A stretch of 64,000 nt of DNA. It comes from Candidatus Nitrosopelagicus sp. GTDB lineage: Archaea; Thermoproteota; Nitrososphaeria; Nitrososphaerales; Nitrosopumilaceae. The stretch lies in the NCBI GenBank assembly GCA_028242535.1, contig JAOJYB010000001.1:108232-172231 (forward strand). The letters are read 5' to 3'. The stretch's first letter is position 1. Each line of letters opens with the position of its first letter. Of this stretch, positions 15,826 through 24,758 are shown in pieces. The notes under the pieces are model-generated. The model ran no database searches, was not told the DNA's origin, and saw only the letters and a program-made list of their open reading frames with translations. The position numbers and the translations under genes are program-made.

Positions 15826-16503
15826 TTATTTTGTGCCAGTTAGGATGGCAGACGCACCGCATGTAAGATATTGTCGGTTAACTTTCAATCCATTTTTCTT
15901 CATTACATCAGAATAACTTTCCAGCCATTTGGTTCTTCGAATTAGCTTTGGTAACCCGATTAGCGCGTCTTTCCAACTTGGAATGAAACATCCCACCAAT
16001 CGCAGAGAGGTAAGAAACAAGTTCCATAGCCCCCTGACAACCAAATTTTTGGGATATGTGAAATCATGGAAGATGATTTTGCCACCTGGCTTGAGATGTG
16101 CTGTACAATTTTTTACAAGTATTTCTGGATCACAGTATTTTGGCAAATATGATGCAGTAATGCAGTCAAACTTTGAATCCAGTTTGAATTCTTCTGCATC
16201 ATCAAGAATGAACGAGATGTTCTCAAAATAACTTGAATTTTCCTTTGCCACATCAAGATAGCTTTTGGTGATGTCAATTCCTACTATCTTTGAATTGGGA
16301 AATTTTTCCGCAATTTCTCTGGTAAGAATGCCAGTACCACATGCAAGATCCAAGAAAGAACTTCCGTCAGAAATCTGTTCCAACATCTTTCTCTTCCAAT
16401 ATTTGTCCTTTCCTAGCGTACCATATGAAACAACGCCATCATAGGTTGTCCCAGTCTCATCAAAAAATTTAGGTACAAGAGTTTTTGCCGATTCTGTCAA
16501 CAT
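15826..16503 (-). CDS. UbiE/MenG-like SAM-dependent methyltransferase
   Basis: 225 aa. Motif I FLDLACGTGILTREIA, motif II KIVGIDITKSYLDVAKEN, and the UbiE-style post-motif region LKPGGKIIFHDFTYPKNLVV are present. UbiE/MenG enzymes C-methylate quinone precursors; ammonia-oxidising archaea make menaquinone-type quinones, so this could serve there. Substrate is inferred. Divergent from the O-methyltransferase gene at 16536. Confidence 0.75.
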   Translation of the reverse strand: MLTESAKTLVPKFFDETGTTYDGVVSYGTLGKDKYWKRKMLEQISDGSSFLDLACGTGILTREIAEKFPNSKIVGIDITKSYLDVAKENSSYFENISFILDDAEEFKLDSKFDCITASYLPKYCDPEILVKNCTAHLKPGGKIIFHDFTYPKNLVVRGLWNLFLTSLRLVGCFIPSWKDALIGLPKLIRRTKWLESYSDVMKKNGLKVNRQYLTCGASAILTGTK

Positions 16504-16535
16504 TTTATATCACGCACCAAGTAATTTAAAGAATA

Positions 16536-17159
16536 ATGATTGATGAAAAAATTCAGCATGTTCTATCGAGATTAGAAAAAGACATTGATTATGAGACAGA
16601 GCATCTAGGTGAAACCCCAAGTGAGAAAAGATTGAATTGCATATCAAAAAACATTGGGATGTTTTACAACATTCTGTTAAAATCCATAAACGCCAAAAAC
16701 ATTCTTGAGATAGGCATGTCTGTGGGCTATTCTGGGCTATGGTTTGCTGACGCGTTAATGTCAAACAAACAACTCAATGGCCAAATTATAACAATTGACA
16801 GGGAGGAATTCAAGATAGATAGCGCAAGACAAAACTTTGAGGAGGCTGGAGTTGAATCTCTAATCAAAATTAGGAAGGGTGAGGCTAGAAAAATTTTGCA
16901 CGAGATAAAAAATGAATTCAACGAAAATTATTTTGATTTTATTTTCATTGATGCAGACAAGGAAAGTTATATCGAATATTTTGATCTATGTTTACCTCTA
17001 GTAAGGAAAGGCGGGATAATAGGTGCCGATAACATCTTGTTTCCAGAAAGGTTCAACGAGATGATGTCAGATTATTTATCCCATGTTAGAAGTAAGTCAA
17101 ACGTTCAATCAGTTACTATTCCAATTGATAATGGTGAGGAAGTAACCATCAAACTATGA
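16536..17159 (+). CDS. O-methyltransferase (catechol-type, Methyltransf_3)
   Basis: 207 aa. NILEIGMSVGYSGLWFADAL (SAM motif I), IITIDREEFKIDSARQNFEE (acidic ribose ligand), FDFIFIDADKESYIEYFDLC (metal-binding DADK) and RKGGIIGADNILFP are hallmarks of divalent-metal O-methyltransferases. Cytosolic; substrate unknown. The start MIDEKIQHVL lies 32 bases from the divergent methyltransferase start. Confidence 0.8.
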   Translation: MIDEKIQHVLSRLEKDIDYETEHLGETPSEKRLNCISKNIGMFYNILLKSINAKNILEIGMSVGYSGLWFADALMSNKQLNGQIITIDREEFKIDSARQNFEEAGVESLIKIRKGEARKILHEIKNEFNENYFDFIFIDADKESYIEYFDLCLPLVRKGGIIGADNILFPERFNEMMSDYLSHVRSKSNVQSVTIPIDNGEEVTIKL

Positions 17160-17167
17160 CAAAATAA

Positions 17168-17290
17168 TTATGATTTAGGTTCTTTTCTTGAACAGTCAAT
17201 ACATAATTTGCCGACTTCAAATACGTAAAGAAGCTTATCACAATTTTTACATCGTCTTTCTGTTCGTGTTTTGTCGTATCCATATGACAT
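17168..17290 (-). CDS. zinc-ribbon microprotein, 40 aa
   Basis: ATG 17288-17290 to TAA 17168-17170. MSYGYDKTRTERRCKNCDKL and VGKLCIDCSRKEPKS give CxxC-x(15)-CxxC, a small ribbon with basic flanks. It begins a series of four microprotein genes on this strand (17168-17795). Confidence 0.6.
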   Translation of the reverse strand: MSYGYDKTRTERRCKNCDKLLYVFEVGKLCIDCSRKEPKS

Positions 17291-17318
17291 CTATAATCAC
17301 TTTTTCTTTCACACTTTT

Positions 17319-17423
17319 CTATTTTGGAAAAAATGACGTAAATATTGTAGCTAAAACTCCAAGTAAAATTACAAATGCTACACCAATTAGTCCTCGTTTA
17401 ACCCAAGAAGATGAATCTGTCAT
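17319..17423 (-). CDS. single-pass membrane microprotein, 34 aa
   Basis: ATG 17421-17423 to TAG 17319-17321. MTDSSSWVKRGLIGVAFVIL followed by LGVLATIFTSFFPK: a short polar head then one membrane helix ending near the C-terminus. Could be a subunit or regulator of a membrane complex; no family recognised. Confidence 0.5.
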   Translation of the reverse strand: MTDSSSWVKRGLIGVAFVILLGVLATIFTSFFPK

Positions 17424-17459
17424 GATTAGTTTGATTTGTTAGGTGTTTTAAAAGTTGAA

Positions 17460-17576
17460 TTATTTTTTCCAGCCAGAGGTCCAGTTTTTCAATGAACATT
17501 TTGCTAATTCACTCCTAGAATGATCTTTTAGTTTGCGCTTGCATTTTGGACAAACCATGTTCATGTATTTACTCAT
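17460..17576 (-). CDS. zinc-binding microprotein, 38 aa
   Basis: ATG 17574-17576 to TAA 17460-17462. MSKYMNMVCPKCKRKLKDHS with a later lone Cys (LAKCSLKNWTSGWKK): one CxxC plus His and Cys could complete a zinc site. Basic, unassigned. Confidence 0.5.
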   Translation of the reverse strand: MSKYMNMVCPKCKRKLKDHSRSELAKCSLKNWTSGWKK

Positions 17577-17582
17577 GTATAA

Positions 17583-17795
17583 TCACCCATTGATGCTATC
17601 TGTCAGTTCCATGAAATAAGCAATAACGAGATTTAATCCCTGAAATGCAACAAACCCTACCACAAATCCTATTACAATTTTTTTTGGTAGAGATAATTTT
17701 GCCCACCAAGAAAGAGTCTTTTTTGCCATAGTACCACATGATAAACAATAATTTCCGTTTTCAGCCATTTTTATGCCACATTTTTCGCAAAACAT
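17583..17795 (-). CDS. zinc-ribbon/membrane protein, 70 aa
   Basis: MFCEKCGIKMAENGNYCLSC is a classical N-terminal zinc ribbon (CxxC-x(12)-CxxC, as in zinc_ribbon_2). A linker WWAKLSLPKK and one membrane helix (IVIGFVVGFVAFQGLNLVIAYF) follow. The N-terminal ribbon would face the cytosol. Role unknown. Confidence 0.65.
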   Translation of the reverse strand: MFCEKCGIKMAENGNYCLSCGTMAKKTLSWWAKLSLPKKIVIGFVVGFVAFQGLNLVIAYFMELTDSING

Positions 17796-17884
17796 ACCAA
17801 ACCATACGTTTGAATCAAATTAAGAATTTCTACGAGCCTAAAAACTTCGCATACTATATTTAGAGTAAAACGCTATTCAATACA

Positions 17885-18769
17885 TTGTCTAAATATCAAA
17901 ATCGACCAGTCAATATCAATTTCGGTAAGGCTAAATTAGCAATTTTAGGACTTATCATTTTAATTATAATTGGCGTTATGGTTGGTGCATCAGTATCAAT
18001 TGTAGATGCAGGATTTAGAGGAGTACTACTCCACTGGAACGCTGTAGATGTGATTGACCCACCACTAGAAGAAGGACTGCACTTTATAGTTCCATTCCAA
18101 GATTCAGTTATTCCACTCGAGGTTCGTACACTAAAGTATACAAAGGCGACAACGTCGGCATCACAAGACCTTCAGACAGTGTCAACTGAGATTACAGTAA
18201 ACTATCATCCTGATCCATCTCGTATCAACTATCTATACAAACAGGTTGGTTTAGACTATGAGAATCGTATCATTCAACCAACAGTAGAAGAGGTGGTAAA
18301 ACAGGTAACTGCTAATTATAACGCTGAAGAATTAATCACAAAAAGACCACTAGTAAAACAAGATATTCAAGATGAGATTACTGAACGTCTCTCTGACTTT
18401 AACATTATGACAGAAATAGTGTCAATTACAGATTTCCAATTCTCAATATTATTTGCACAAGCAATTGAATCTAAAGTAGAGGCAGAACAACGCGCACTAC
18501 AAGCAGAAAATGATTTGAAGAGAATTGAGGTAGAAGCAAGACAGTTTGAAGCACAATCATTTGGTATTGCAGAAGCAAATATTGCTGAAGCAAAAGGTGA
18601 AGCAGAAGCAATTAACATAATTAACCAAGCACTTTCAAACAATCCATACTATCTAGAATGGCTCAAGATTCAGAAATGGGATGGAATACTACCACTAGTT
18701 ACTGGTGGTGGTGGAGCAACTCCATTTATAGAAATTCCAACACAAGAAGCAGATAAGAAAAGACCTTAG
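17885..18769 (+). CDS. SPFH/prohibitin-family membrane protein
   Basis: 294 aa, TTG start (17885-17887). An N-terminal membrane helix (LAILGLIILIIIGVMVGASV) is followed by the SPFH domain (VDAGFRGVLLHWNAVDVIDP; TVSTEITVNYHPDPSRINYL) and a long coiled coil rich in Ala and Glu (FAQAIESKVEAEQRALQAEN; QSFGIAEANIAEAKGEAEAI). This is the layout of prohibitins, which form membrane rings controlling proteases. Convergent with the 97-aa gene, with a 4-base overlap. Confidence 0.85.
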   Translation: MSKYQNRPVNINFGKAKLAILGLIILIIIGVMVGASVSIVDAGFRGVLLHWNAVDVIDPPLEEGLHFIVPFQDSVIPLEVRTLKYTKATTSASQDLQTVSTEITVNYHPDPSRINYLYKQVGLDYENRIIQPTVEEVVKQVTANYNAEELITKRPLVKQDIQDEITERLSDFNIMTEIVSITDFQFSILFAQAIESKVEAEQRALQAENDLKRIEVEARQFEAQSFGIAEANIAEAKGEAEAINIINQALSNNPYYLEWLKIQKWDGILPLVTGGGGATPFIEIPTQEADKKRP

Positions 18770-19059
18770 TTCTGTGGCTTATCTCGTAAATTATCATACA
18801 TTGACAAAAATTGATCAGGTTCTTCTCGACGATAGCGTTTTGCTAAGCGATTAATTTCTGCATCAGATAATTTCTCACCTTTGTTTTCGTTAAACTCTTT
18901 GATAATCTCAAACTGTGTCTTTTTGATGTTGTATCTTTTCAATGTGTTATTGATTGCATTATTTGCAAAGATATCAAAAATCACATATCTGTACACCAGA
19001 TAACCAGATATGCCTAGAATTGCGACTATTGCAATTGGAATTATCCAAGCATATACCAT
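18766..19059 (-). CDS. membrane-anchored hypothetical protein, 97 aa
   Basis: MVYAWIIPIAIVAILGISGY is an N-terminal membrane anchor. The rest is a soluble helical domain with NKGEKLSDAEINRLAKRYRR. The stop overlaps the SPFH gene's stop by 4 bases. No family recognised. Confidence 0.55.
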   Translation of the reverse strand: MVYAWIIPIAIVAILGISGYLVYRYVIFDIFANNAINNTLKRYNIKKTQFEIIKEFNENKGEKLSDAEINRLAKRYRREEPDQFLSMYDNLRDKPQN

Positions 19060-19420
19060 ACAGACTATTGTTCAAAAGAGTATTTCATTGTTGTCTGTTA
19101 GAAAGGTTTTAGTTTGAATCAAAATTGATAATTTCTATTGGTTTGCACGCCAACAGGAGATTAATTTCTCTGCCTGAAGAGATGACAAATGTTGTCTTTT
19201 CAGGATTTCTTCTATTACAAATGAATGATTCTAAATAGCTAAAGATTGTTGAATTAATGCTGATGATTATAGATTAGACGAGGTTCTCTCTGATTGATTC
19301 CTCAAATACAGTGATGAGTTTGCCGAATTATGAAGCAAGAATATTTTATTGAAGAGGAGTTTCTCTTCTTTGAATTTTTTCATTGCATAGAATTTTAAGC
19401 AAAAAATGCATCTTTTAATC
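19060..19420. other. gene-free stretch of about 360 bases
   Basis: No convincing protein frame. A short inverted repeat GAAGAG-6-CTCTTC lies at 19351-19368. TGATGA (about 19260) and GTGATGA (about 19311) resemble C boxes, but no properly spaced D boxes follow. The promoter of the sugar dehydrogenase is expected near 19390-19396 (TTTTAA). Confidence 0.5.
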
Positions 19421-20596
19421 ATGAGACTTTTGAGTATTGTAATTTGTATTACAGTTTTTTCGTTAATCACTCCAGCGTTTGCCGAGCTTGATGTTGATGT
19501 CATAGTTGATGGATTGAACAATCCATGGGAGATTGTCTTTGGACCTGAAGGAGAGATTTTCTTTACAGAAAGAGACGGACGTATATGGAAAATTGAAAAT
19601 TTTGAGGAAGCAAAAGTAATTGAGACATTTCCAAAGAGCGGTTCAATGGAGGGAGGGACCTTAGGGCTTGCATTACATCCAGATTTTAAAAATAATCAAA
19701 AAATTTACATTTATCAGACCAATCTAGAACTAGAATTTTTCCAAAACAAGGTTTTTAGCTTTACAGTTAATGGTGATGCATTAACTGACAAGCAAGTTAT
19801 CATAGATGGCATTCCAGGTGCACCATGGCATGATGGTGGAAGAATAAACTTTGGTCCAGACGGAAAACTGTACATAACAACAGGAGATGCAATTAATCCT
19901 GGATGGTCACAGGATTTATCCTCTCTTGCAGGAAAAATTCTAAGAATTAATCCAGATGGGACAATCCCAGATGACAATCCATTTGATTCAAGTCCCATAT
20001 TCTCTTATGGTCATCGCAATCCACAAGGAATCGCATGGTCTGATGGCGGTTTGTTTGTTTCATCTGAGCATGGTCCATCCGGGGAAATGGGATATGGACA
20101 CGATGAGATTAATGTAATTGTAAAGGGCAAAAATTATGGATGGCCAAAAGTTGTAGGTGATTCATCCGATGACATCTTTGTAAATCCAATAATACACAGT
20201 GGTCAATCAACATGGGCACCAAGTGGAATGGTATTCTTTAACTCTGATAAAATTCCAAGTTTTGAAGGAAAGTTTTTGGTAGGAGCATTAAGAGGACAAC
20301 ATCTGATGGTTGTTAATGTTGCAGAAGATGGTTCACTAATTAGTACAGAGAAAATGTTTGAGGGAGATTTTGGTAGAATTCGTACTGCACAAATAGGACC
20401 TGATGGTGTTTTGTATCTTCTAACAGCAAACGGTGACAATGACAAGATAATTCGTATTTCAGAAGCCCCACTTGATGACGTTGAAAAGTTTACATCAAAC
20501 GAATCTGACAGCAATCAAACAATATTTTATGTAATAATAGGCATAATAATTACAGTAGCTGCAGCAGGCGTGATTGTAATTAAACGCAAAAGGTGA
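19421..20596 (+). CDS. secreted PQQ-dependent sugar dehydrogenase-like (YliI/GdhB) protein
   Basis: Start ATG 19421 gives a clean signal peptide MRLLSIVICITVFSLITPAF ending AFA-E. The soluble glucose dehydrogenase beta-propeller follows: GLNNPWEIVFGPEGEIFFTE, LGLALHPDFKNNQKIYIY, WHDGGRINFGPDGKLYITTG, YGHRNPQGIAWSDGG and WAPSGMVFF. A C-terminal membrane helix (TIFYVIIGIIITVAAAGVIV) with KRKR anchors it outside the cell. Known relatives oxidise sugars with PQQ; whether PQQ is available here is unknown. 391 aa. Confidence 0.85.
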   Translation: MRLLSIVICITVFSLITPAFAELDVDVIVDGLNNPWEIVFGPEGEIFFTERDGRIWKIENFEEAKVIETFPKSGSMEGGTLGLALHPDFKNNQKIYIYQTNLELEFFQNKVFSFTVNGDALTDKQVIIDGIPGAPWHDGGRINFGPDGKLYITTGDAINPGWSQDLSSLAGKILRINPDGTIPDDNPFDSSPIFSYGHRNPQGIAWSDGGLFVSSEHGPSGEMGYGHDEINVIVKGKNYGWPKVVGDSSDDIFVNPIIHSGQSTWAPSGMVFFNSDKIPSFEGKFLVGALRGQHLMVVNVAEDGSLISTEKMFEGDFGRIRTAQIGPDGVLYLLTANGDNDKIIRISEAPLDDVEKFTSNESDSNQTIFYVIIGIIITVAAAGVIVIKRKR

Positions 20597-21022
20597 TTAC
20601 TCTCCTTCTAACTCTTTGACTTTATCAAAACATACATTTGCTTCATCTTCTAGTCCTGTATGCTTTAGCAATTCACCTTTGTTGTACCATGCATCTGCAT
20701 ACCCAGGTGATGTTTCAATTGCTTTTTCATAACTAAGTATTGCATCATCATATCGTTCCATCTGGGTTAGTGCAACACCACGATTGTACCAAATAAGAGA
20801 ATCATTAGCATCTATAGATCCTGCCTTATCGTATGATGCCACTGCATCTTCATATTTTTCAAGTTCTACAAGAGAGATTCCTTTGTTTAGATAAATTTCC
20901 GAAGTCTCTACAATTTTTAGAGCCTTGTCGTAAAACTCGATAGCCTCTTTATGCTCATCATAATCTGCTGAGAGAATTCCTTCACTAACCAATGCCTTGG
21001 CATCTGCTTCTGTTAATCCCAT
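20597..21022 (-). CDS. TPR protein, 141 aa
   Basis: Three to four tetratricopeptide repeats, e.g. EAIEFYDKALKIVETSEIYL, YEDAVASYDKAGSIDANDSL, YDDAILSYEKAIETSPGYAD. Soluble scaffold; stop-to-stop with the sugar dehydrogenase. Partner unknown. Confidence 0.75.
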   Translation of the reverse strand: MGLTEADAKALVSEGILSADYDEHKEAIEFYDKALKIVETSEIYLNKGISLVELEKYEDAVASYDKAGSIDANDSLIWYNRGVALTQMERYDDAILSYEKAIETSPGYADAWYNKGELLKHTGLEDEANVCFDKVKELEGE

Positions 21023-21056
21023 TACGATTTATTATATCAATTTTAGATAAGCATTT

Positions 21057-21314
21057 CTACTTTAATTTTTTACGTACTGGGATTCTTTTACACTTGTGAG
21101 GGCGACCAGTGTTTTTGTCAATTGGAATAAATTTCCCCTCCTCTGTTTTGAAATCCTCATCAAAGTAAATTTTGGCACTACACCCTTTATCACAACTGTT
21201 AAGTTTTTGATTTGAATAATCTGAAAATTTTATTCTTTTAGGAAGTTTCTTTTTGTCACATGTGGTGCATAAATCTCCAGTCATCCTATCATCACATTTT
21301 GGGCAAAACTTCAT
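21057..21314 (-). CDS. zinc-ribbon protein, 85 aa
   Basis: MKFCPKCDDRMTGDLCTTCD forms a rubredoxin-like knuckle pair. A second part (LNSCDKGCSAKIYFDEDFKT ... GRPHKCKRIPVRKK) adds Cys/His residues for another possible site. Basic ends suggest nucleic-acid contact. Upstream of the TPR gene on the same strand, 34 bases apart. Confidence 0.6.
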   Translation of the reverse strand: MKFCPKCDDRMTGDLCTTCDKKKLPKRIKFSDYSNQKLNSCDKGCSAKIYFDEDFKTEEGKFIPIDKNTGRPHKCKRIPVRKKLK

Positions 21315-21347
21315 TGATTTATTAAAAAATTGTAGGTAAATGAATGC

Positions 21348-22358
21348 TTATCTGTATTCTCCACCACAATCGCCAATTGATGCAAAAAGATCATTTGCTT
21401 TTGATGTGACTGATTTTATCTTCTCATAGTCATCGTTTTGTAGTTTTAGAGAGAAGGTTTTGGTATTTTGTGCAATGTGATCGGATAATCCAAGTCGAGA
21501 GCCAATTATTGTACCTGCAACTGCAGGTCTATCTAATACAAAACGTGTTGCAATATTTGCAATTTGCACATCATACTTTTTTGCAATTTCATCTAATGTG
21601 ACAAGTAATTCTTGGAAGAGTTGCCATCCTCCCCAAGCATCAATCACATTCATATATTTTTGAAGACTGTATGTGTCAAGATCTGCCCGTGTTGGCTCTG
21701 TTGCACCTAAATATTTCTCAGTAAGCAATCCACCAAGTAAGGTTCCATATGCTAATAGTTTCATATTGTGCTTTTTACAAAATGATGCCATCGTTACATC
21801 AGGACGTTGATCAATTATTGAATATTGAACCTGATTTGAGACTAATTCTATTCCATTGTCAGTCATTATTTGTATTCGTTCTGTATCAAAATTGGTTAAT
21901 GCAAGATGAGAGATTTTACCATCATCACGAAGTTTTGTTAGTTGGTGTAATGCATCAATGTAACTTGCATCATTGTAATCCCACCAATGAAATTGAATTA
22001 CATCAATTACATCTACATTCATCTTTTTCATTGATTGATCTATGTAATGTTCTACAATAGATCTGGTCATTGGTCCAGGATTAGGAACAAATTTTGTAAA
22101 GCCTTGAATTTTTTCTAGTTCATCTTTTCCTTTCTTTTTTTCTAGTTCATTTCTAAAATCACCATAAAATGATTCAGCTGGTCCATAGATGTCAGCCATG
22201 TCCCAAGTATTGAATCCATTTTCATTATATTGTAACATTTGTGATATAGCTGAATCATGATCAATCTGACCGTGTCCACCAGCTACCTGCCACATTCCAT
22301 TTAAAATTCTACAAATTGACAAATCTTTTGCAAGTTGAATCTTTTCTATTTCAGACAA
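21348..22358 (-). CDS. aldo/keto reductase
   Basis: 336 aa, TTG start (22356-22358). AKR features: catalytic Asp/Tyr region TWDMADIYGPAESFYGDF, the Lys in IQGFTKFVPNPGP, the His/Trp of VIQFHWWDYND, NQVQYSIID and an NADPH-binding end AGTIIGSRLGLSDH. NADPH-dependent carbonyl oxidoreductase; substrate unknown. An inverted repeat at 22393-22421 sits just upstream of its TATA-like box, suggesting specific control. Confidence 0.85.
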   Translation of the reverse strand: MSEIEKIQLAKDLSICRILNGMWQVAGGHGQIDHDSAISQMLQYNENGFNTWDMADIYGPAESFYGDFRNELEKKKGKDELEKIQGFTKFVPNPGPMTRSIVEHYIDQSMKKMNVDVIDVIQFHWWDYNDASYIDALHQLTKLRDDGKISHLALTNFDTERIQIMTDNGIELVSNQVQYSIIDQRPDVTMASFCKKHNMKLLAYGTLLGGLLTEKYLGATEPTRADLDTYSLQKYMNVIDAWGGWQLFQELLVTLDEIAKKYDVQIANIATRFVLDRPAVAGTIIGSRLGLSDHIAQNTKTFSLKLQNDDYEKIKSVTSKANDLFASIGDCGGEYR

Positions 22359-22392
22359 TAATTAATCTAGGAATTTATGATAATTTAGTATA

Positions 22393-22421
22393 ATCGGTTG
22401 GTTCAAAAAAAATAAACCGAT
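22393..22421. promoter_or_regulatory. inverted repeat upstream of the aldo/keto reductase
   Basis: ATCGGTT (22393-22399) and AACCGAT (22415-22421) are perfect half-sites with centres 22 bases apart, two DNA turns. Outer AGTAT/ATAC bases extend the symmetry. On the minus strand a TTATACTA box (22387-22394) lies 29 bases before the TTG start. A dimeric regulator site shared by the two divergent genes is likely but inferred. Confidence 0.4.
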
Positions 22422-22467
22422 ATCATACTTTCAAACATTATATACACTTCAATTCTATCTTCATTAA

Positions 22468-22629
22468 TTGGATTTATTCAAAAAAAAATCTAAAACTACG
22501 ACAGATTTAGTGTGTAAAATATGTCATATGAAATTTTCTGATTCTGAAAGAACAACAAGACATATGATTAAAGCACATTCAAAACCACAAAAAGTAAAGA
22601 AAAGGTTGGGCAGTGGCAAATATGATTAA
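22468..22629 (+). CDS. C2H2 zinc-finger microprotein, 53 aa
   Basis: TTG 22468-22470 to TAA 22627-22629. VCKICHMKFSDSERTTRHMI followed by KAH gives C-x2-C-x12-H-x4-H, a standard C2H2 finger, with a basic tail SKPQKVKKRLGSGKYD. A single finger with basic arms suggests DNA binding. Divergent from the aldo/keto reductase across the inverted repeat. Confidence 0.65.
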   Translation: MDLFKKKSKTTTDLVCKICHMKFSDSERTTRHMIKAHSKPQKVKKRLGSGKYD

Positions 22630-22683
22630 AACACATTAAAAAAGACTAAAAATTCTTTTTTAAATTTGACTTGAACGGAATAA

Positions 22684-22983
22684 TCAATTTAATGCCTTCT
22701 TTATTGCATTATGCAATGAATCTCGATGTTCTTCAATTATTCCTCTAATCTCAAATGTATCTACATAACCACCAGCTGATGCTCTAGTGGCTTTTAACAA
22801 ATAATGTAATGTAGCCTCCTCAATTTTTCCTACATAGTATCCATAAAGAAAATCAAGTTCATTTTCACACTTCCAAACTTTTTTTGTTTCTAGGAATGTT
22901 TCTTTGATCTCTAGAGGTATTTCTTGAATTCTCCTCGAAATATAGCCATTTAATGATTTTAGGATTGAAGTATCGGTAATCAC
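22684..22983 (-). CDS. helical hypothetical protein, 99 aa
   Basis: MITDTSILKSLNGYISRRIQ; all-helical soluble protein with the segment ELDFLYGYYVGKIEEATLHY. No motif recognised. Divergent from the helicase gene at 23064, sharing an 80-base promoter region. Confidence 0.55.
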   Translation of the reverse strand: MITDTSILKSLNGYISRRIQEIPLEIKETFLETKKVWKCENELDFLYGYYVGKIEEATLHYLLKATRASAGGYVDTFEIRGIIEEHRDSLHNAIKKALN

Positions 22984-23063
22984 AGTCAGTATTATTCACA
23001 AATGGTTAATCAAGATAGCTGAAATAGATTTAACTTTAGTAATTTAGAAATTTTTTTTATAGT

Positions 23064-24758
23064 ATGTCTTCACAAAGTACAATTCTCAAATCTTTTCCAA
23101 AAGAATTTGCCCCAAGACCACTTCAGGAAAAATTGATAAAAGAGATTCAAGAAAAAATCGATTCAGGTGTTAAAGTTGTCTTACTTTCAGCTCCAACAGG
23201 AATTGGGAAATCACTCATTGCTGCAAGTGTTGCAGGATATTTTGGAAGTTCATTTGTCGTAACAGCATCAAAGCATTTGCAAGATCAATATACCAAAGAT
23301 ATGCCATGGTTAAAGCCAAACAAAGGAATGCCAAATTTTGCATGTCATAGAATGATGGAGAAACATGGAATAGAATTGACAGAGAGGGACTTTGCTGTAC
23401 AAAACAAATGGACATGTGATATGGGTACATGTTTTGATAAAAAAACAAAAAAAGAATGTAAATACAAACCAAAACTTACCGACATTGCAGAAGGAAAAAT
23501 AAAATCGGATGACTGTTTATACTATTTACAAAAATATCAAAGTTTGATTTCTTCACATTCAATATGGAATTATGCTTCTTACTTTCAAATGATGAAATAT
23601 CAAAAAGAAAAATATGCTCAATATCTAAACAAGAAAGTTGCAATATTTGATGAAGCACATAGAATTGAAGATCAAATAATTCAGTTTGTTGGAATCGATA
23701 TTTACGAGAGAAATTTGAATGAATGTAAGATTGATGTAGAAAATTATGATTTAGAAGATATCGATGATGTAATGAAATTATCTGATGGATTGTCTGAATC
23801 TTATGCAAGACAGATTAGTAATTTGGAGGATAGTAGCGTTTTTGCTCAAAATCCAGATTATGAAGTGGTTCAAACTCTAGAAAATAAATATAAAAAATAT
23901 GCCGAAGCACGTTCTGAAATTTATTCAAATAAACAAAATTTCATCTTAAATAAACCATATTTTGATGAGGGTGGAAAATTTAGATCACTTTCTGTAAAAC
24001 CACTAGATATTTCAAAATATGTTAGTACATTTTTTGAACATCCAGTTCAAATTTTCATGTCTGCCACAATCGATAAAGAAAGTTTTTGTGAAAATACAGG
24101 ATTTGACCCAGGTACGGTAGAGATTGTGGATACGGAAGTCTCACCATTTCCAATAGAAAATAGAAAAGTAGAGTTTTCAAATGTTAAAAGACTAAATTAC
24201 AATTCAACACGAGATGATGAATTACTAGTAATTAAAAAAATTGATGAGATAATGACAAAGTATTCTGATAAGAAAGGATTGGTCTTGACGTCATCCAAGT
24301 CAAGATGTTTTGAAATTTTAGAAAATCTTTCTCAAGAAAACAAAAAAAGAATTAGAATTTGTCATAGCTTTAACGCAAACGGAAAAACACAAGATCAAGT
24401 TGTACAAGAGCATGCTGATAGTACAAACGGAGTTTTGCTTTCATCGTCATTGTGGGAAGGTGTTGATCTAAAAGAAGACTTGTCAAGATTTCAAATTGTT
24501 GCAAAGGCACCATATCCAATGCTGTCCGAGACTAGAACAAAGATAAAGATGGAAAAATATCCATTGTGGTACAAGGCACAGGCAATTATGAAATTGTTGC
24601 AGGGCTTTGGAAGATCAATTAGGGATTATGGCGACTGGGCTGACACATATGTCCTAGATTCTGCAGCACATGAATTGCTAATAATGAATAGAAAGATGGT
24701 ACCACATGCATATCATGACATAATTTTTCCAAGTTCCTTCAAGGAATTTTTGGGCTAG
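23064..24758 (+). CDS. XPD/DinG-like superfamily 2 DNA helicase
   Basis: 564 aa. Walker A APTGIGKS at 43-50, DEAH at 196-199 (VAIFDEAHRIED), motif III-like FMSATIDKESF, motif V-VI SSSLWEGVDLKEDLSRFQIV and QGFGRSIRDYGDWADTYVLD. Five Cys between the Walker motifs (C94, C118, C123, C132, C151) could hold the 4Fe-4S cluster typical of XPD and DinG 5'-3' helicases. Likely acts in repair. The next gene is convergent, with stops adjacent. Confidence 0.85.
   Translation: MSSQSTILKSFPKEFAPRPLQEKLIKEIQEKIDSGVKVVLLSAPTGIGKSLIAASVAGYFGSSFVVTASKHLQDQYTKDMPWLKPNKGMPNFACHRMMEKHGIELTERDFAVQNKWTCDMGTCFDKKTKKECKYKPKLTDIAEGKIKSDDCLYYLQKYQSLISSHSIWNYASYFQMMKYQKEKYAQYLNKKVAIFDEAHRIEDQIIQFVGIDIYERNLNECKIDVENYDLEDIDDVMKLSDGLSESYARQISNLEDSSVFAQNPDYEVVQTLENKYKKYAEARSEIYSNKQNFILNKPYFDEGGKFRSLSVKPLDISKYVSTFFEHPVQIFMSATIDKESFCENTGFDPGTVEIVDTEVSPFPIENRKVEFSNVKRLNYNSTRDDELLVIKKIDEIMTKYSDKKGLVLTSSKSRCFEILENLSQENKKRIRICHSFNANGKTQDQVVQEHADSTNGVLLSSSLWEGVDLKEDLSRFQIVAKAPYPMLSETRTKIKMEKYPLWYKAQAIMKLLQGFGRSIRDYGDWADTYVLDSAAHELLIMNRKMVPHAYHDIIFPSSFKEFLG

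Noticed and set aside
19258..19325. C/D-box small RNA suggested by TGATGA and GTGATGA
   Set aside because: No D or D' boxes at usable spacing and no terminal stem.
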